NCBI RefSeq assembly: GCF_002836205.1
Contig: NZ_PJBE01000013.1
Coordinates: 1,674,001 to 1,738,000, forward strand
Length of the DNA stretch: 64,000 bases
Reading direction: 5' to 3'
Source of the DNA: Shewanella sp. Choline-02u-19
Lineage (GTDB): Bacteria; Pseudomonadota; Gammaproteobacteria; Enterobacterales; Shewanellaceae
Positions within the stretch are counted from its first letter, which is position 1. Each line of letters begins with the position of its first letter. The notes below the pieces were generated by a model. It did no database searches. It was not told where the DNA came from and worked only from the letters and a program-made list of their open reading frames with translations. The translations under genes were made by a program, and so were the position numbers. Positions 8,828-18,201 of this stretch are shown one piece after another.

Positions 8828-9642
8828 AATGTCAGATCAAGCTGCTCTCTTAATAATGAAGTGTAAGGCGCTATTTTAAAGGACTGTTGGTCTATTTTAT
8901 TGATATCAACAACCCCGAGTAAACTGTTGGTCATGAAAACATGTTTCACTTGAGACAGTATATCAACATTTATTTCAGTCACCGATACCGAAAATTTCAT
9001 CTCTAGCAATTGATAAATCACTTGTTCTCTCATCATGCCCGCCACTCCGGCATAGGAAAACTGAGGTGTTATGATGCCGGCATCGGTTTCAAAAAACAGA
9101 TTAGCCATTGAAGATTCGATAATATTTTTATTGCTATCAAGTACTAACCAGTCATCGATCCCATTGGCTAAAGCAACCGACTTAATTAACACTTGCTCAA
9201 GTCGATTACAGTGCTTAATGCCCGCCAAGCGAGGTTGCCTTGCCAGTAACACATCCGATGATTGTAAGCTGATGCCCGTTTTTTGCCAATGTTGGTAAAT
9301 ATCAGGGAAAGGATGAACGGATACGATTTCAGTTATCGATGGGTTTGAATTTGGCGGCGTATAGCCACGTCCACCCACACCACGAGACAATAGTATTTTG
9401 AGGCATGACTGAGGGTTATCTTTAGCGCACTGCAACAACCGCTCTTTCAGTGCCGCTGTTGGTTGCCATTGAAAGCCTAACCGCTGTGCACCTTGGGTTA
9501 ATCGCAAAAAGTGAGATTCAATAAATTGAATCTCACTTTTGTTGACTCGCATTGTTGCAAATAAACCATCGCCGTAGGCTAATCCTCGATCAAGAGGACT
9601 AATAGTGGCATCAGGTTGTCCATTAACCCAAACTACCGACAT
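8824..9642 (-). CDS. pabC: Aminodeoxychorismate lyase
   Basis: This 272-residue class IV PLP enzyme makes p-aminobenzoate and pyruvate from 4-amino-4-deoxychorismate for folate synthesis. It has RGLAYGDGLFATMRV near the N-terminus, LARQPRLAGIKHCNRLEQVL with the PLP lysine, and IIESSMANLFFE. The start codon abuts the dcd stop (9643-9645) and the end overlaps mltG, as in the conserved pabC-mltG-tmk-holB order. Unlike in E. coli there is no fabF upstream; dcd takes that place. Confidence 0.92.
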   Translation of the reverse strand: MSVVWVNGQPDATISPLDRGLAYGDGLFATMRVNKSEIQFIESHFLRLTQGAQRLGFQWQPTAALKERLLQCAKDNPQSCLKILLSRGVGGRGYTPPNSNPSITEIVSVHPFPDIYQHWQKTGISLQSSDVLLARQPRLAGIKHCNRLEQVLIKSVALANGIDDWLVLDSNKNIIESSMANLFFETDAGIITPQFSYAGVAGMMREQVIYQLLEMKFSVSVTEINVDILSQVKHVFMTNSLLGVVDINKIDQQSFKIAPYTSLLREQLDLTL

Positions 9643-10227
9643 TTAGTTATCCTGGCTAATTCTGCTAGCGACTGCGTTTTGCTGATCTTTGTACTTTGCA
9701 CTCTTACGTTTATTGTAAGGTCTAGCAACAGGCTGAGACAAACGTTCAAAGTTAAGCGCGCCGATCGTCATATTAGGCTTAAGAGCCAATGGCAATTTAC
9801 CACTGTTAAAAAACTCTAATACGATTTTTCCTTGCCAACCCGGATCAATGCGATGCGCGGTAACGTGGACCATTAACCCTAAACGGGCCAGCGATGAACG
9901 ACCATCTAACCAACCGACAATATCTGCTGGTAAAGTAACTTCCTCATGAGTGACCGACAGTGCAAGTTCACCTGGATGCAAGAAGAATGATTGATCTTCT
10001 GCTATCACAATAGTTTCACTCATTACTCTATCAAGTGCTTGCTGCATTTCTGCACTCGGGCCGCTTAAATCAATAAAAGGGGCAGTGTGATCTTTAAATA
10101 CGCGAAATTCATTGCCTAATTTAACGTCAACACTCACACCACTTATCGCCTCAGCGCAGGGCCTAGGCTCCATAACGATAGTGCCATTATCTAAACATTC
10201 TTCAATTTCAATATCTGTCAAACGCAT
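9643..10227 (-). CDS. dcd: dCTP deaminase
   Basis: The 194-residue trimeric dCTP deaminase converts dCTP to dUTP for dTMP synthesis. It starts MRLTDIEIE and shows SVDVKLGNEFRVF, WLDGRSSLARLGLMVHVTAHRIDPGW and GKIVLEFFNSGKLPLAL with the catalytic Glu. The length matches E. coli Dcd (193). It ends directly against pabC with no gap, so it very likely shares the operon transcript. Confidence 0.95.
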   Translation of the reverse strand: MRLTDIEIEECLDNGTIVMEPRPCAEAISGVSVDVKLGNEFRVFKDHTAPFIDLSGPSAEMQQALDRVMSETIVIAEDQSFFLHPGELALSVTHEEVTLPADIVGWLDGRSSLARLGLMVHVTAHRIDPGWQGKIVLEFFNSGKLPLALKPNMTIGALNFERLSQPVARPYNKRKSAKYKDQQNAVASRISQDN

Positions 10228-10267
10228 AATCGTTAAGGTCCCTTATACTGATTTTTTTAGGTTACTT

Positions 10268-10906
10268 TTACTTAACTAGAAGGTGCTGTATTCGTGCCTT
10301 TAAAATATCGGTCGCAATACGGTTCTTACCGCCACGAGGTACAATAATATCTGCGTATTGTTTTGACGGTTCAATGAATTGTAAAAACATCGGTCGTACC
10401 GTCTCGGTGTACTGTGCCATCACCGATTCCATTGTTCTACCACGTTCAGCTACGTCACGGGAGAGTCTGCGCATAAAACAGATATCGAGTGGAGTATCCA
10501 TAAATACACTCGCATCCATTTGCTCACGCAAAGCAGGGTCAGTGAGCAGTAGGATCCCTTCAAGAATAATCACTTTCTTAGGGGTTAAGGTTACTTTCTC
10601 ATCAGTACGAGTATGTTCGTTATAGCTATAAACTGGAATATCAACAGCGTTGCCTTCTTTGAGCGCACGTAAATGCTTACAAAGTAACTCGTGATCAAGC
10701 GCTTTAGGATGATCGTAGTTAGTTAAAACACGTTCATCCATCGACATATGACCTTGGTCACGATAGTAAGCATCTTCAGCAATAACACCAATTTGATCAG
10801 TGCCTAAATCACGGCATAACTCTTCATAAATCGTTTTGGCAATAAGACTCTTACCTGAGGCCGATGCGCCTGCAATTGCGATTACAACACATTGTTTTGA
10901 ATTCAT
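10268..10906 (-). CDS. udk: Uridine kinase
   Basis: The 212-residue uridine/cytidine kinase of pyrimidine salvage has the P-loop GASASGKS (residues 13-20). Further conserved stretches are EDAYYRDQ, NYDHPKALDHELL, YSYNEHTR and EGILLL, followed by DICFMRRLSRDVAERGR. The length matches E. coli Udk (213). It starts 8 bp after the mrp stop and lies 40 bp before dcd. Confidence 0.95.
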   Translation of the reverse strand: MNSKQCVVIAIAGASASGKSLIAKTIYEELCRDLGTDQIGVIAEDAYYRDQGHMSMDERVLTNYDHPKALDHELLCKHLRALKEGNAVDIPVYSYNEHTRTDEKVTLTPKKVIILEGILLLTDPALREQMDASVFMDTPLDICFMRRLSRDVAERGRTMESVMAQYTETVRPMFLQFIEPSKQYADIIVPRGGKNRIATDILKARIQHLLVK

Positions 10907-10914
10907 TTTAAAAT

Positions 10915-12030
10915 CTACTCATCGTCCGATATGCTTATTGACACTTTAGATTGCGCTTGGCATAACGCAAGTTGAGCGCCCACTTTGCGGGCTATTTCAC
11001 GATACATGCTAGAAACCTGACACTCGCTATCAGCGACTACCGTGGGTATTCCTTTATCGACGTCTTCTCGAATATTTAACTGTAATGGCAACTGCCCCAA
11101 TAATGGAACATTGTAACGAGTTGCCATTTTTTCGCCGCCATCAGCGCCGAAAGGATGATCTTTATGACCGCATTCAGGGCATAAATGAAAACTCATGTTT
11201 TCAACAATACCGAGTACTGGAATATTGACCTTTTGGAACATATTCACGCCTTTTTTAGCGTCAGCCAAGGCAATATCTTGCGGTGTTGTTACAATGACGG
11301 CGCCACTTACCGGTACTTTTTGCGATAAGGTGAGCTGGATATCACCTGTTCCTGGTGGCATATCGATCACCATATAATCCAACTCTGGCCATTCAGTCTC
11401 AGTCAGTAATTGAATCAATGCACCCGCTGCCATTGGACCACGCCATACAGCTGCTTGGTCACCATCTAGCATAAAACCTATCGATTGCGCAGAAATGCCA
11501 TGAGCTTTGGCGGCAGTCATTATCTTTCCATCCGGAGAGACAGGTTTAAAACCTTCAACGCCTAGCATCATCGGAATGGATGGACCATAAATGTCAGCAT
11601 CCAAAATACCCACGCGGGCACCTTCTGCTGCCAGCGCTAATGCAAGGTTGACAGCCGTTGTTGACTTACCTACACCGCCTTTACCTGATGCAACCGCAAT
11701 AATCTGGCGTATATTTGGCAGAGGTTCTACTGCACTGATCGCTGATACAGTATCTGGCTGAAAATCGATTTCACACTCTACTTCATCAATTGCATCTAAT
11801 ACCGCTAACTCTTTTGTTACCGCCATGACGATATCTTGATATTGCGTTTGGCATGGGTACGAGTAACAAAGGCCCAATTGCAAGCGTTTACCTTCAATTG
11901 CAAGGCTAGTCACCATGCCGGCACTTAAAAAGCTTTTGTTTAAATATGGATCTTGGAACGCATCAAGAATGGCTAGAACAGGAACGAGAAGATCATCACT
12001 GAGATGATAATTTGGGTGAGATGAAGACAA
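10915..12030 (-). CDS. mrp: Iron-sulfur carrier ATPase Mrp/ApbC
   Basis: The 371-residue P-loop NTPase of the Mrp/NBP35 family carries Fe-S clusters to apoproteins. It has an N-terminal MIP18/DUF59-like domain (about 10-95), then the deviant Walker A SGKGGVGKST (about 115-124), VIDMPPGTGD and the cluster-binding CPEC (Cys284, Cys287). The start is an apparent TTG at 12028-12030, eight bases after a GGGGG ribosome-binding sequence. The gene is first in the minus-strand operon and divergent from metG; the mrp/metG divergent pair is also found in E. coli. Confidence 0.92.
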   Translation of the reverse strand: MSSSHPNYHLSDDLLVPVLAILDAFQDPYLNKSFLSAGMVTSLAIEGKRLQLGLCYSYPCQTQYQDIVMAVTKELAVLDAIDEVECEIDFQPDTVSAISAVEPLPNIRQIIAVASGKGGVGKSTTAVNLALALAAEGARVGILDADIYGPSIPMMLGVEGFKPVSPDGKIMTAAKAHGISAQSIGFMLDGDQAAVWRGPMAAGALIQLLTETEWPELDYMVIDMPPGTGDIQLTLSQKVPVSGAVIVTTPQDIALADAKKGVNMFQKVNIPVLGIVENMSFHLCPECGHKDHPFGADGGEKMATRYNVPLLGQLPLQLNIREDVDKGIPTVVADSECQVSSMYREIARKVGAQLALCQAQSKVSISISDDE

Positions 12031-12190
12031 AATGTAGACCCCCTAAATATGATTTGCGCAATTGTACCAGAATTTTAGGTAAACATTAGTTTAGATTTAC
12101 CACAGTTACGCTAGGTTTTGATGAAACTCAGCATTGGATCGGTTAGTATCTATTCCATTCTATTTAGGTTCCCAGCGATTTCGAGAAAAG

Positions 12191-14236
12191 ATGGCCAATT
12201 CACAACGTAAAATCTTAGTCACTAGTGCACTTCCGTATGCCAATGGTCCGATCCATTTAGGCCATATGCTTGAGTATATTCAAACCGATATTTGGTCACG
12301 TTTTCAAAAGTTACGTGGACATGAATGTCACTATATCTGTGCGGATGATGCTCATGGCACGCCAATTATGCTTAAAGCACAGCAGATGGGTATTGCACCA
12401 GAAGAGATGATTGCTCAAGTACAAAAAGAGCATGAAAAAGATTTTGCTGATTTCAATATTCAATTTGATAATTTCCACAGCACTCACAGCGAAGAAAACC
12501 GTGAACTTGCCAATGAAATTTACCTCAAGTTACGTGATGCGGGTTATATAAAAACCAAAACGATTTCACAGTTATTCGATCCAGAAAAGTTAATGTTCTT
12601 GCCAGACCGATTTGTCAAAGGCACTTGCCCAAAATGTAAAAGTGAAGACCAATACGGTGATAACTGTGACAATTGCGGCGCGACTTATAGCACTACCGAC
12701 CTAATCAACCCTTATTCTGCAGTTTCTGGTGCTACACCAGTGATGAAAGACAGTGAGCATTTCTTTTTTGATCTACCTGCATTTGAAACCATGCTTGGCG
12801 AATGGTTAGCTTCTGGTTCACTGCAACCTGAAATCGCGAACAAATTAAGAGAATGGTTCGGTCAAGGATTGCAACAGTGGGATATTTCTCGTGATGCGCC
12901 TTATTTTGGGTTTGAAATACCGGATCAGCCAGGTAAATTTTTCTATGTATGGCTAGATGCGCCAATCGGCTACATGGGTTCATTCAAAAATTTATGTGAC
13001 AAACGTGAAGATTTAAATTTTGACGAATTTTGGAGCCTAGATTCTAAAGCTGAGCTATATCACTTCATCGGTAAAGATATTGTCAACTTCCATGGTTTAT
13101 TCTGGCCTGCCGTACTAGACGGTGCCGGAATTCGGAAACCTACAGCGGTCTACGCACACGGTTATGTCACTGTAAACGGCGCTAAAATGTCTAAGTCAAA
13201 AGGCACGTTCATTAAAGCACGTACCTATTTAGATAATTTAGACCCTGAGTATCTTCGTTACTACTACGCAGCTAAATTAAATAGTCGTGTCGATGACTTA
13301 GATTTGAACCTTGAAGACTTCGCTCAACGTGTTAACTCAGATTTAGTCGGAAAGCTTGTTAACTTAGCCTCAAGAACAGCTGGTTTTATCAGTAAACGTT
13401 TCGATGGTAAGTTAGCTAAAATTAATGATATGACTTTGACTGAAGCATTCTTGTCAAAGCAGGACATTATTGCAGATTTATATGAAACACGTGAATTCGG
13501 TAAAGCGATGCGTGAAATCATGGCGCTTGCTGATGTTGCTAATGCTTATGTTGCTGACGCTGCTCCATGGCAATTAATTAAAGATGACGCTAAGCAAGAA
13601 GAAGCCCATCAAGTCTGTAGTAACGCACTAAACTTATTCCGCATTCTAGTCACATATCTAAAACCAGTATTGCCAAAACTTGCGGCAGATGTTGAAGCAT
13701 TCCTACAGATAGAGCTAACGTGGAATAATTTGGACGTCGATCTCGCTGATCATGAAATCGCTAAATTCAAAGCATTAATGCAGCGTATCGAAATAAAGAG
13801 TATCGAAGCGATTATCGAAGCTTCATCAGAGAATCTCCAAGTCACCAAAGACGTTGAAGTGCCTAAAGTTGAAGAAGTGCAAACGGAACTTGAGAAAGAA
13901 CCGTTAGCAGCTGAAATTAGTTTTGATGATTTCGCCAAGATTGATCTGCGTATTGCGCTGATTTCAAAAGCTGAACATATTGAAAAAGCCAACAAACTGC
14001 TTCGATTAGAGCTTGATTTAGGGGGTGAAATCAAACAAGTCTTCGCCGGTATAAAATCAGCTTATGCGCCTGAAGATTTGGTTGGCAAGCACACGGTAAT
14101 GGTGGCTAACCTTGCGCCGCGTAAAATGAAATTCGGTGAGTCTGAAGGTATGGTACTCGCTGCTGGCCCAGGCGGTAAAGATATCTGGATCCTTGAGCCA
14201 CATGCAGGTGCAAAACCTGGTATGCGAGTGATGTAG
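12191..14236 (+). CDS. metG: Methionyl-tRNA synthetase
   Basis: The 681-residue class I synthetase charges tRNA-Met. The HIGH motif reads HLGH (22-25) and KMSKS is at 332-336. The zinc knuckle cysteines are Cys146, Cys149, Cys159 and Cys162. The C-terminal about 110 residues form the EMAP II-like tRNA-binding domain (SFDDFAKIDLRIALISKAE onward), which also dimerises the enzyme. I chose the ATG at 12191 (MANSQRKILV), as in other proteobacterial MetG; the reading frame runs 19 codons further upstream without family similarity. Confidence 0.96.
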   Translation: MANSQRKILVTSALPYANGPIHLGHMLEYIQTDIWSRFQKLRGHECHYICADDAHGTPIMLKAQQMGIAPEEMIAQVQKEHEKDFADFNIQFDNFHSTHSEENRELANEIYLKLRDAGYIKTKTISQLFDPEKLMFLPDRFVKGTCPKCKSEDQYGDNCDNCGATYSTTDLINPYSAVSGATPVMKDSEHFFFDLPAFETMLGEWLASGSLQPEIANKLREWFGQGLQQWDISRDAPYFGFEIPDQPGKFFYVWLDAPIGYMGSFKNLCDKREDLNFDEFWSLDSKAELYHFIGKDIVNFHGLFWPAVLDGAGIRKPTAVYAHGYVTVNGAKMSKSKGTFIKARTYLDNLDPEYLRYYYAAKLNSRVDDLDLNLEDFAQRVNSDLVGKLVNLASRTAGFISKRFDGKLAKINDMTLTEAFLSKQDIIADLYETREFGKAMREIMALADVANAYVADAAPWQLIKDDAKQEEAHQVCSNALNLFRILVTYLKPVLPKLAADVEAFLQIELTWNNLDVDLADHEIAKFKALMQRIEIKSIEAIIEASSENLQVTKDVEVPKVEEVQTELEKEPLAAEISFDDFAKIDLRIALISKAEHIEKANKLLRLELDLGGEIKQVFAGIKSAYAPEDLVGKHTVMVANLAPRKMKFGESEGMVLAAGPGGKDIWILEPHAGAKPGMRVM

Positions 14237-14264
14237 CGCTTATCTAAACGCGGGCACCCGCCAT

Positions 14265-14295
14265 AAAAAGCCGCTCAACGTTGAGCGGCTTTTTT
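14265..14295. terminator. Terminator between metG and the Nif3 gene
   Basis: A perfect hairpin AAAAGCCGCTCAAC / GTTGAGCGGCTTTT with T and A runs on both sides serves two convergent genes. Confidence 0.88.
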
Positions 14296-14322
14296 GTATC
14301 CGTTTATCGTTATCAACTCAGT

Positions 14323-15075
14323 CTAAACTGGATTACTGATATCAATGAAATGGTGCTTTAAGCCAAATTTATAGGCTAGATGTTTACCGAGCGCCTGAAT
14401 GCCATAAAGCTCTGTAGCGTGATGTCCCGCGCCGTAATACTGAATATTTTGCTCGATTGCGCAGTGATATGTGCGCTCTGATGCTTCGCCACTAATAAAT
14501 GCATCAATCCCAAGGGATGCTGCAATGTCGATGTAGTCTTGCGCGCCACCCGTGCACCAAGCAATTGTCTCGACTAGGCTTTGTTCGTCACCAAGATGCA
14601 AACACTCTCTTGATAGCGTGTGTGAGATGGCCGCTGCAAGATCTTTTGCCAGCACGGGTGTGCTGAGTTCGCCACGCCATATTAAGCCTTGCGCGTGCCC
14701 TTCAATCACTCGTGCGTTTTCTATGCCAATCACTTTACCAAATTCAGCATTGTTGCCCACCTCAGGATGTGCATCTAACGGCAAGTGGTAACCAAACAAG
14801 TTAATATCATTGAGCAGTAACGCTTTAATTCTTTTCTGCTTCATCCCAACGATAATCTCGGGCTCACTTTTCCAAAAAAAACCATGATGTACAATAATCG
14901 CATCGGCGTTTAACGCTATCGCTTCATCAATCAAGGCTTGGCAAGCCGTTACGCCTGTCACAATAGTGTTAATCTCTTGTTTACCTTCAACCTGCAACCC
15001 ATTAGGTGCGTAATCTTTAAAATTGGCGACCTGTAGGTATTGTGCCAAATACTGGCTTAATTCTGTGCGTGTCAT
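14323..15075 (-). CDS. Nif3-like dinuclear metal-centre protein (YbgI family)
   Basis: The 250-residue protein belongs to the Nif3/YbgI family, which forms hexameric toroids with a dinuclear metal site. Ligand motifs are visible: IIVHHGFFW (His63, His64) and YGAGHHATELYG near the C-terminus, with SGEASERTYH between them. YbgI has been proposed as a GTP cyclohydrolase 1-type protein, but its role is not settled. It has a good ribosome-binding site (AGGTGAG) before the ATG at 15075. Confidence 0.9.
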   Translation of the reverse strand: MTRTELSQYLAQYLQVANFKDYAPNGLQVEGKQEINTIVTGVTACQALIDEAIALNADAIIVHHGFFWKSEPEIIVGMKQKRIKALLLNDINLFGYHLPLDAHPEVGNNAEFGKVIGIENARVIEGHAQGLIWRGELSTPVLAKDLAAAISHTLSRECLHLGDEQSLVETIAWCTGGAQDYIDIAASLGIDAFISGEASERTYHCAIEQNIQYYGAGHHATELYGIQALGKHLAYKFGLKHHFIDISNPV

Positions 15076-15168
15076 TAACTCACCTATAAAATGTTCTTTT
15101 GCATACCCTATTCTCGCTTTTTATGCCCAAACAAGCCAATTCAAGTTCCATTTAAGCAGCACATTTTT

Positions 15169-15270
15169 ATACCAGTTGCATTAAAAGTTTGACCATTCAG
15201 CGGGAATTCAAAAGCCCTGTTGGCGAGTTAGGAGATTCAAGCTAATAGTTATTCTATAGCTAAAGCACAC
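15169..15270 (-). repeat. Degenerate copy of the 270-bp MITE-like repeat
   Basis: This stretch matches the right end of the repeat at 25719-25986, read in reverse. Shared blocks are ATACCAGTTGCATTAAAA, CATTCAGCGGGAATT and GCTAATAGTTATTCTATAGC, in the same order and spacing. The other end of the element is not recognisable here, so it is a truncated or decayed copy between the Nif3 gene and the small basic protein gene. Confidence 0.6.
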
Positions 15271-15449
15271 CGAGATTTAAATTGTCATATCCCAAATATC
15301 AGCAATTTTGACTCACATAATGGCGGTAAAATGTCTAAATCATCCTATAGTTGAAGGCATTAGTGGTGAAAATTGGACTTTTTGGTGCATTAAACGATAA
15401 AATCACTCGAAACCTTCATGTAAACACAAAAAATAAACAGGTTATTATT

Positions 15450-15791
15450 ATGTCAAAACTGACCAAAGAAGAGGTTATCAGTACACTTGAGGCCACACTT
15501 GCTAAGCAAGAAGGCCAAGCTGTTAAAATTGAACAGAAAGGTAGCTGGTACAAAATCGATGGCGGTAAATCATTACGCTTCAGTGAGTTAGAAGTGATGT
15601 TAGCCGAAATGGGTGACAAAAGTGCTCCCATAGAAGCTAAAGCCGATAAAAAAGTAGCAGCCAAGCCAGCTGCCATAAAAGCCACTCCTAAAAAGGTCGC
15701 AAAACCCGCGGCTAAAACTGGCGGCAAAACAGCTAAAGAACTTTGGCGTGAAAAGTTAGCGGGTAAAGGTCAACTTCCTCGCGGCTTCTAA
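15450..15791 (+). CDS. Small basic protein with Lys/Ala/Pro-rich linker, unknown function
   Basis: From the ATG at 15450 the product is 113 residues in three parts. Residues 1-48 form a small acidic-to-neutral domain (SKLTKEEVISTLEATLAKQE, then SWYKIDGGKSLRFSELEVML). Residues about 50-90 are a histone-H1-like linker rich in Lys, Ala and Pro. The C-terminus is a conserved-looking AKELWREKLAGKGQLPRGF. The longer frame back to 15351 has no support. The linker suggests nucleic acid binding, but I do not recognise a named family. The gene stands alone and has its own terminator. Confidence 0.7.
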   Translation: MSKLTKEEVISTLEATLAKQEGQAVKIEQKGSWYKIDGGKSLRFSELEVMLAEMGDKSAPIEAKADKKVAAKPAAIKATPKKVAKPAAKTGGKTAKELWREKLAGKGQLPRGF

Positions 15792-15845
15792 GTCGGTACT
15801 TGCGGCAATTTGAGCATCGCTCATCATTTGCCTTGCTTAAGTGCT

Positions 15846-15882
15846 AAAAAACTCCGTTACTGTTGCAGCAGCGGAGTTTTTT
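15846..15882. terminator. Bidirectional terminator
   Basis: The hairpin AAAAACTCCG / CGGAGTTTTT has a 15-base loop and lies between the small basic protein gene (+) and the lipoprotein gene ending at 15924 (-). Confidence 0.85.
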
Positions 15883-15923
15883 ATTTTAACGCTTTTAATC
15901 ATGGCTTCTAATATCAACTATAA

Positions 15924-17783
15924 CTAGAAACTCAGTGCATACACACTGGTGGTTCCACTCACCTCATTGCCTATAACTAACAAAGGCTGCGAAGTAGGAC
16001 TATCGTTTGCACTGATGAACTTCATCCCTTCAGGGCCGAGATCTCCAGCAAGACTCGCATCACCTTTCACTTCACCCGTATCGCTATCAATTTCAAAGTC
16101 TGTATCAAAATCACGATTGACCACATAGTCGACAAAGCTGACTGAAAATGGGTTGGTGATATTGTAAATCATAATGCCACCAGTGCGCTCTAAACCAATA
16201 AAAGCATAGTATTGGTCGGCTATTTTTCCAATAGCTAATGCTTCAGGTTCGCCGGCCTTGTCATCACTGCGGCTATCGCCTTTGTTCTCATCGTTATTAT
16301 TATTAAAATTATCTCCAAGTACTGCGGCGGTAATACGGGAAAACTCTGAGCCACTGTCAAACACCTGATTGCCATGCTCGTCCCAGATAGAGAATGAACG
16401 GGCGCCATAACTGATAATTTGATCTACGTCACCATCGTTATCAATATCACCCATGCTGGTCGTCACTTTAAGACGGCCTAATTGGGTCTTGTCTTGCGCT
16501 GCACCTAATTGTGGGTGACTGGGGTCTAAATTCAAATCATCTGCTCTGGCTTCTTCTGAAAAGCCATCGTAGTCCCTAGCATCACCTTCGTTAGCGGTGA
16601 CAATAAAATTAGTCTGCCGCCACTGATAGCTGCTAATGGTATCGGGTTGATACATGCCGTAGACCCCAGCATATGCACTGAAGTTAATCCGGCTATCTTT
16701 GTCACTGGCGTCAATTCTATTTTCATATAAGCCGTAATCTTTAAGCCCTAGCGGCAGAATAGATTCAATCTTTTTATCTTTAAGATCGATGACCGCAATG
16801 GCATTGTTTTCTTGTAAAGACACGTAAGCCTTTAGATTATCTTCACTCACCGCAATATATTCAGGCTCCAAGTCTTGTGCGACAGAGGCATTAGGCCCGT
16901 TGATCTTGATCATTGAGTCCAGCTCACCTTCGCGGGCTCCACCCTTGTTAAAATCAGCAAAACCGATAGCTGTCGCAGTCGTTGCTGGAATATTTTCTTT
17001 AATTGCAATCATTGATATGCTGCCTTCAGGATCAAGGCTATAAGCCGTGTTTGGCTCTCCTTCATTAGCCACTATCAATAACGAGCCATTGCGATTAAAC
17101 GTCACGTTATCCGGTAATGCTCCGACTTCAACGGCATGAAGGAAGCTTGTTTCACCCGCGTCATTGATACGATAAAAAGCGACGAAACCATTGGCTTGTT
17201 TACTGTTGCCCAGCGCATCACCTCGCTCTATCGCCACCGCGAGCAGATCCCCATAAACACTTAAACTATTAACGCCGCCTAAATGAGTAAGACCCACATC
17301 TGCAGCCACATCAATATCAGTAGTTTTAACGATATTATTAAGGGCCAGTGCACCACTGCCTGACACCGCATCAGTGACATCGATATCAGCCGCGTTAAGT
17401 ACATCGACTTTACCGCTCTTAGCGTTGATCACAAATACTTGTTTCGATAACGGGTCAAAATCGACGATTTCAGCTGCGCTCAGTCCATAGATTTCGCTTT
17501 GGTAACGGCCGACCAATTCAGCCTTTAACGTCGCGCCCTGACCATGACAAACAGTTTGTGACTGAGCATCGTCAATCTCACTTTCATCCAAAACGCCATT
17601 AGCGTTTACGTCTAAACCTGACTGCAGTAGTTGTCCACCCATAGCACATTGTTCATTACCAATCGAGAGTGTTGACATTTTAACCAAGGTATTACTACCA
17701 TTTTTCCCAGATGTGCCATCACTGCAAGCCATTAGTAATAATGCCGACATTAACAGCGGTACAATTGTGTACTCGTTATTCAT
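15924..17783 (-). CDS. Choice-of-anchor I (phytase/alkaline-phosphatase-like) lipoprotein
   Basis: I start at the ATG at 17781-17783 (MNNEYTIVPL, 619 residues) because GAAGGGA lies just upstream and the N-terminus is then a lipoprotein signal ending LLLMAC, with the lipidated Cys near residue 20. A short module (about 28-80) contains two cysteines and DVNANGVLDESEID, like the DUF7151 repeat. The rest is the choice-of-anchor I beta-propeller: VDFDPLSKQVFVINAKSGKVDVLN-like blades, LLIVANEGEPNTAYS, DLEPEYIAVSEDN, FIVTANEGDARDYDGF and GPEGMKFI. Related proteins are annotated as phytase-like esterases or alkaline phosphatases. A PhoB-box array lies 85 bp upstream, so a role in phosphate scavenging at the cell surface is likely but not proven. 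Confidence 0.82.
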   Translation of the reverse strand: MNNEYTIVPLLMSALLLMACSDGTSGKNGSNTLVKMSTLSIGNEQCAMGGQLLQSGLDVNANGVLDESEIDDAQSQTVCHGQGATLKAELVGRYQSEIYGLSAAEIVDFDPLSKQVFVINAKSGKVDVLNAADIDVTDAVSGSGALALNNIVKTTDIDVAADVGLTHLGGVNSLSVYGDLLAVAIERGDALGNSKQANGFVAFYRINDAGETSFLHAVEVGALPDNVTFNRNGSLLIVANEGEPNTAYSLDPEGSISMIAIKENIPATTATAIGFADFNKGGAREGELDSMIKINGPNASVAQDLEPEYIAVSEDNLKAYVSLQENNAIAVIDLKDKKIESILPLGLKDYGLYENRIDASDKDSRINFSAYAGVYGMYQPDTISSYQWRQTNFIVTANEGDARDYDGFSEEARADDLNLDPSHPQLGAAQDKTQLGRLKVTTSMGDIDNDGDVDQIISYGARSFSIWDEHGNQVFDSGSEFSRITAAVLGDNFNNNNDENKGDSRSDDKAGEPEALAIGKIADQYYAFIGLERTGGIMIYNITNPFSVSFVDYVVNRDFDTDFEIDSDTGEVKGDASLAGDLGPEGMKFISANDSPTSQPLLVIGNEVSGTTSVYALSF

Positions 17784-17867
17784 TTCATTCCCTTCGTAAT
17801 AAGCAATTAGCTGCAACTACTTTTTCAGCAACTTGAATTATAAAGTCGCCTAATTTAGAACGAAATA

Positions 17868-17907
17868 AAGTCACGGCAATGACATTTGGATAACAGTTGA
17901 ATGACAG
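17868..17907 (-). promoter_or_regulatory. PhoB box (four 11-bp-spaced units)
   Basis: Read on the minus strand, CTGTCAT, CTGTTAT, ATGTCAT and GTGACTT follow one another, each separated by exactly four bases (TCAA, CCAA, TGCC). This is the 7+4 geometry of PhoB boxes, with the first unit perfect. A TAAATT-like -10 lies ten bases after the last unit, in place of a -35, as at PhoB-dependent promoters. The lipoprotein start codon lies about 85 bp downstream. The remaining gap up to 18201 holds nothing else I recognise. Confidence 0.75.
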
Positions 17908-18201
17908 TTGCACAAGAAAATGGACTGTCTAATTAGTTGCGAGGCTTTCAACACAAATTGAATCACTTTTTAGCACGGTTACAATATAATTTTGATTGGT
18001 TAAATGTTTTTAAAACGATAATATAGTGTCGTAAAATACTTTTTATACAATGAGTACCATCTCAATTCGACCTTAAATCAACTAAACTAACGGATCCTTA
18101 AGGCTTTAATTAAGTCACATTAAGATCGACTCCCTAGTTAATATATTTCAAGTATTTCCGACAAATCCGCAGCTCAGCAAGCAACACTCAAAGAGGCAGT
18201 A

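Noticed and set aside
15416..15727. A 103-codon frame on the minus strand opposite the small basic protein
   Set aside because: Its hydrophobic look comes from the antisense of a Lys/Ala-rich linker. The plus-strand frame has the better C-terminus and terminator.
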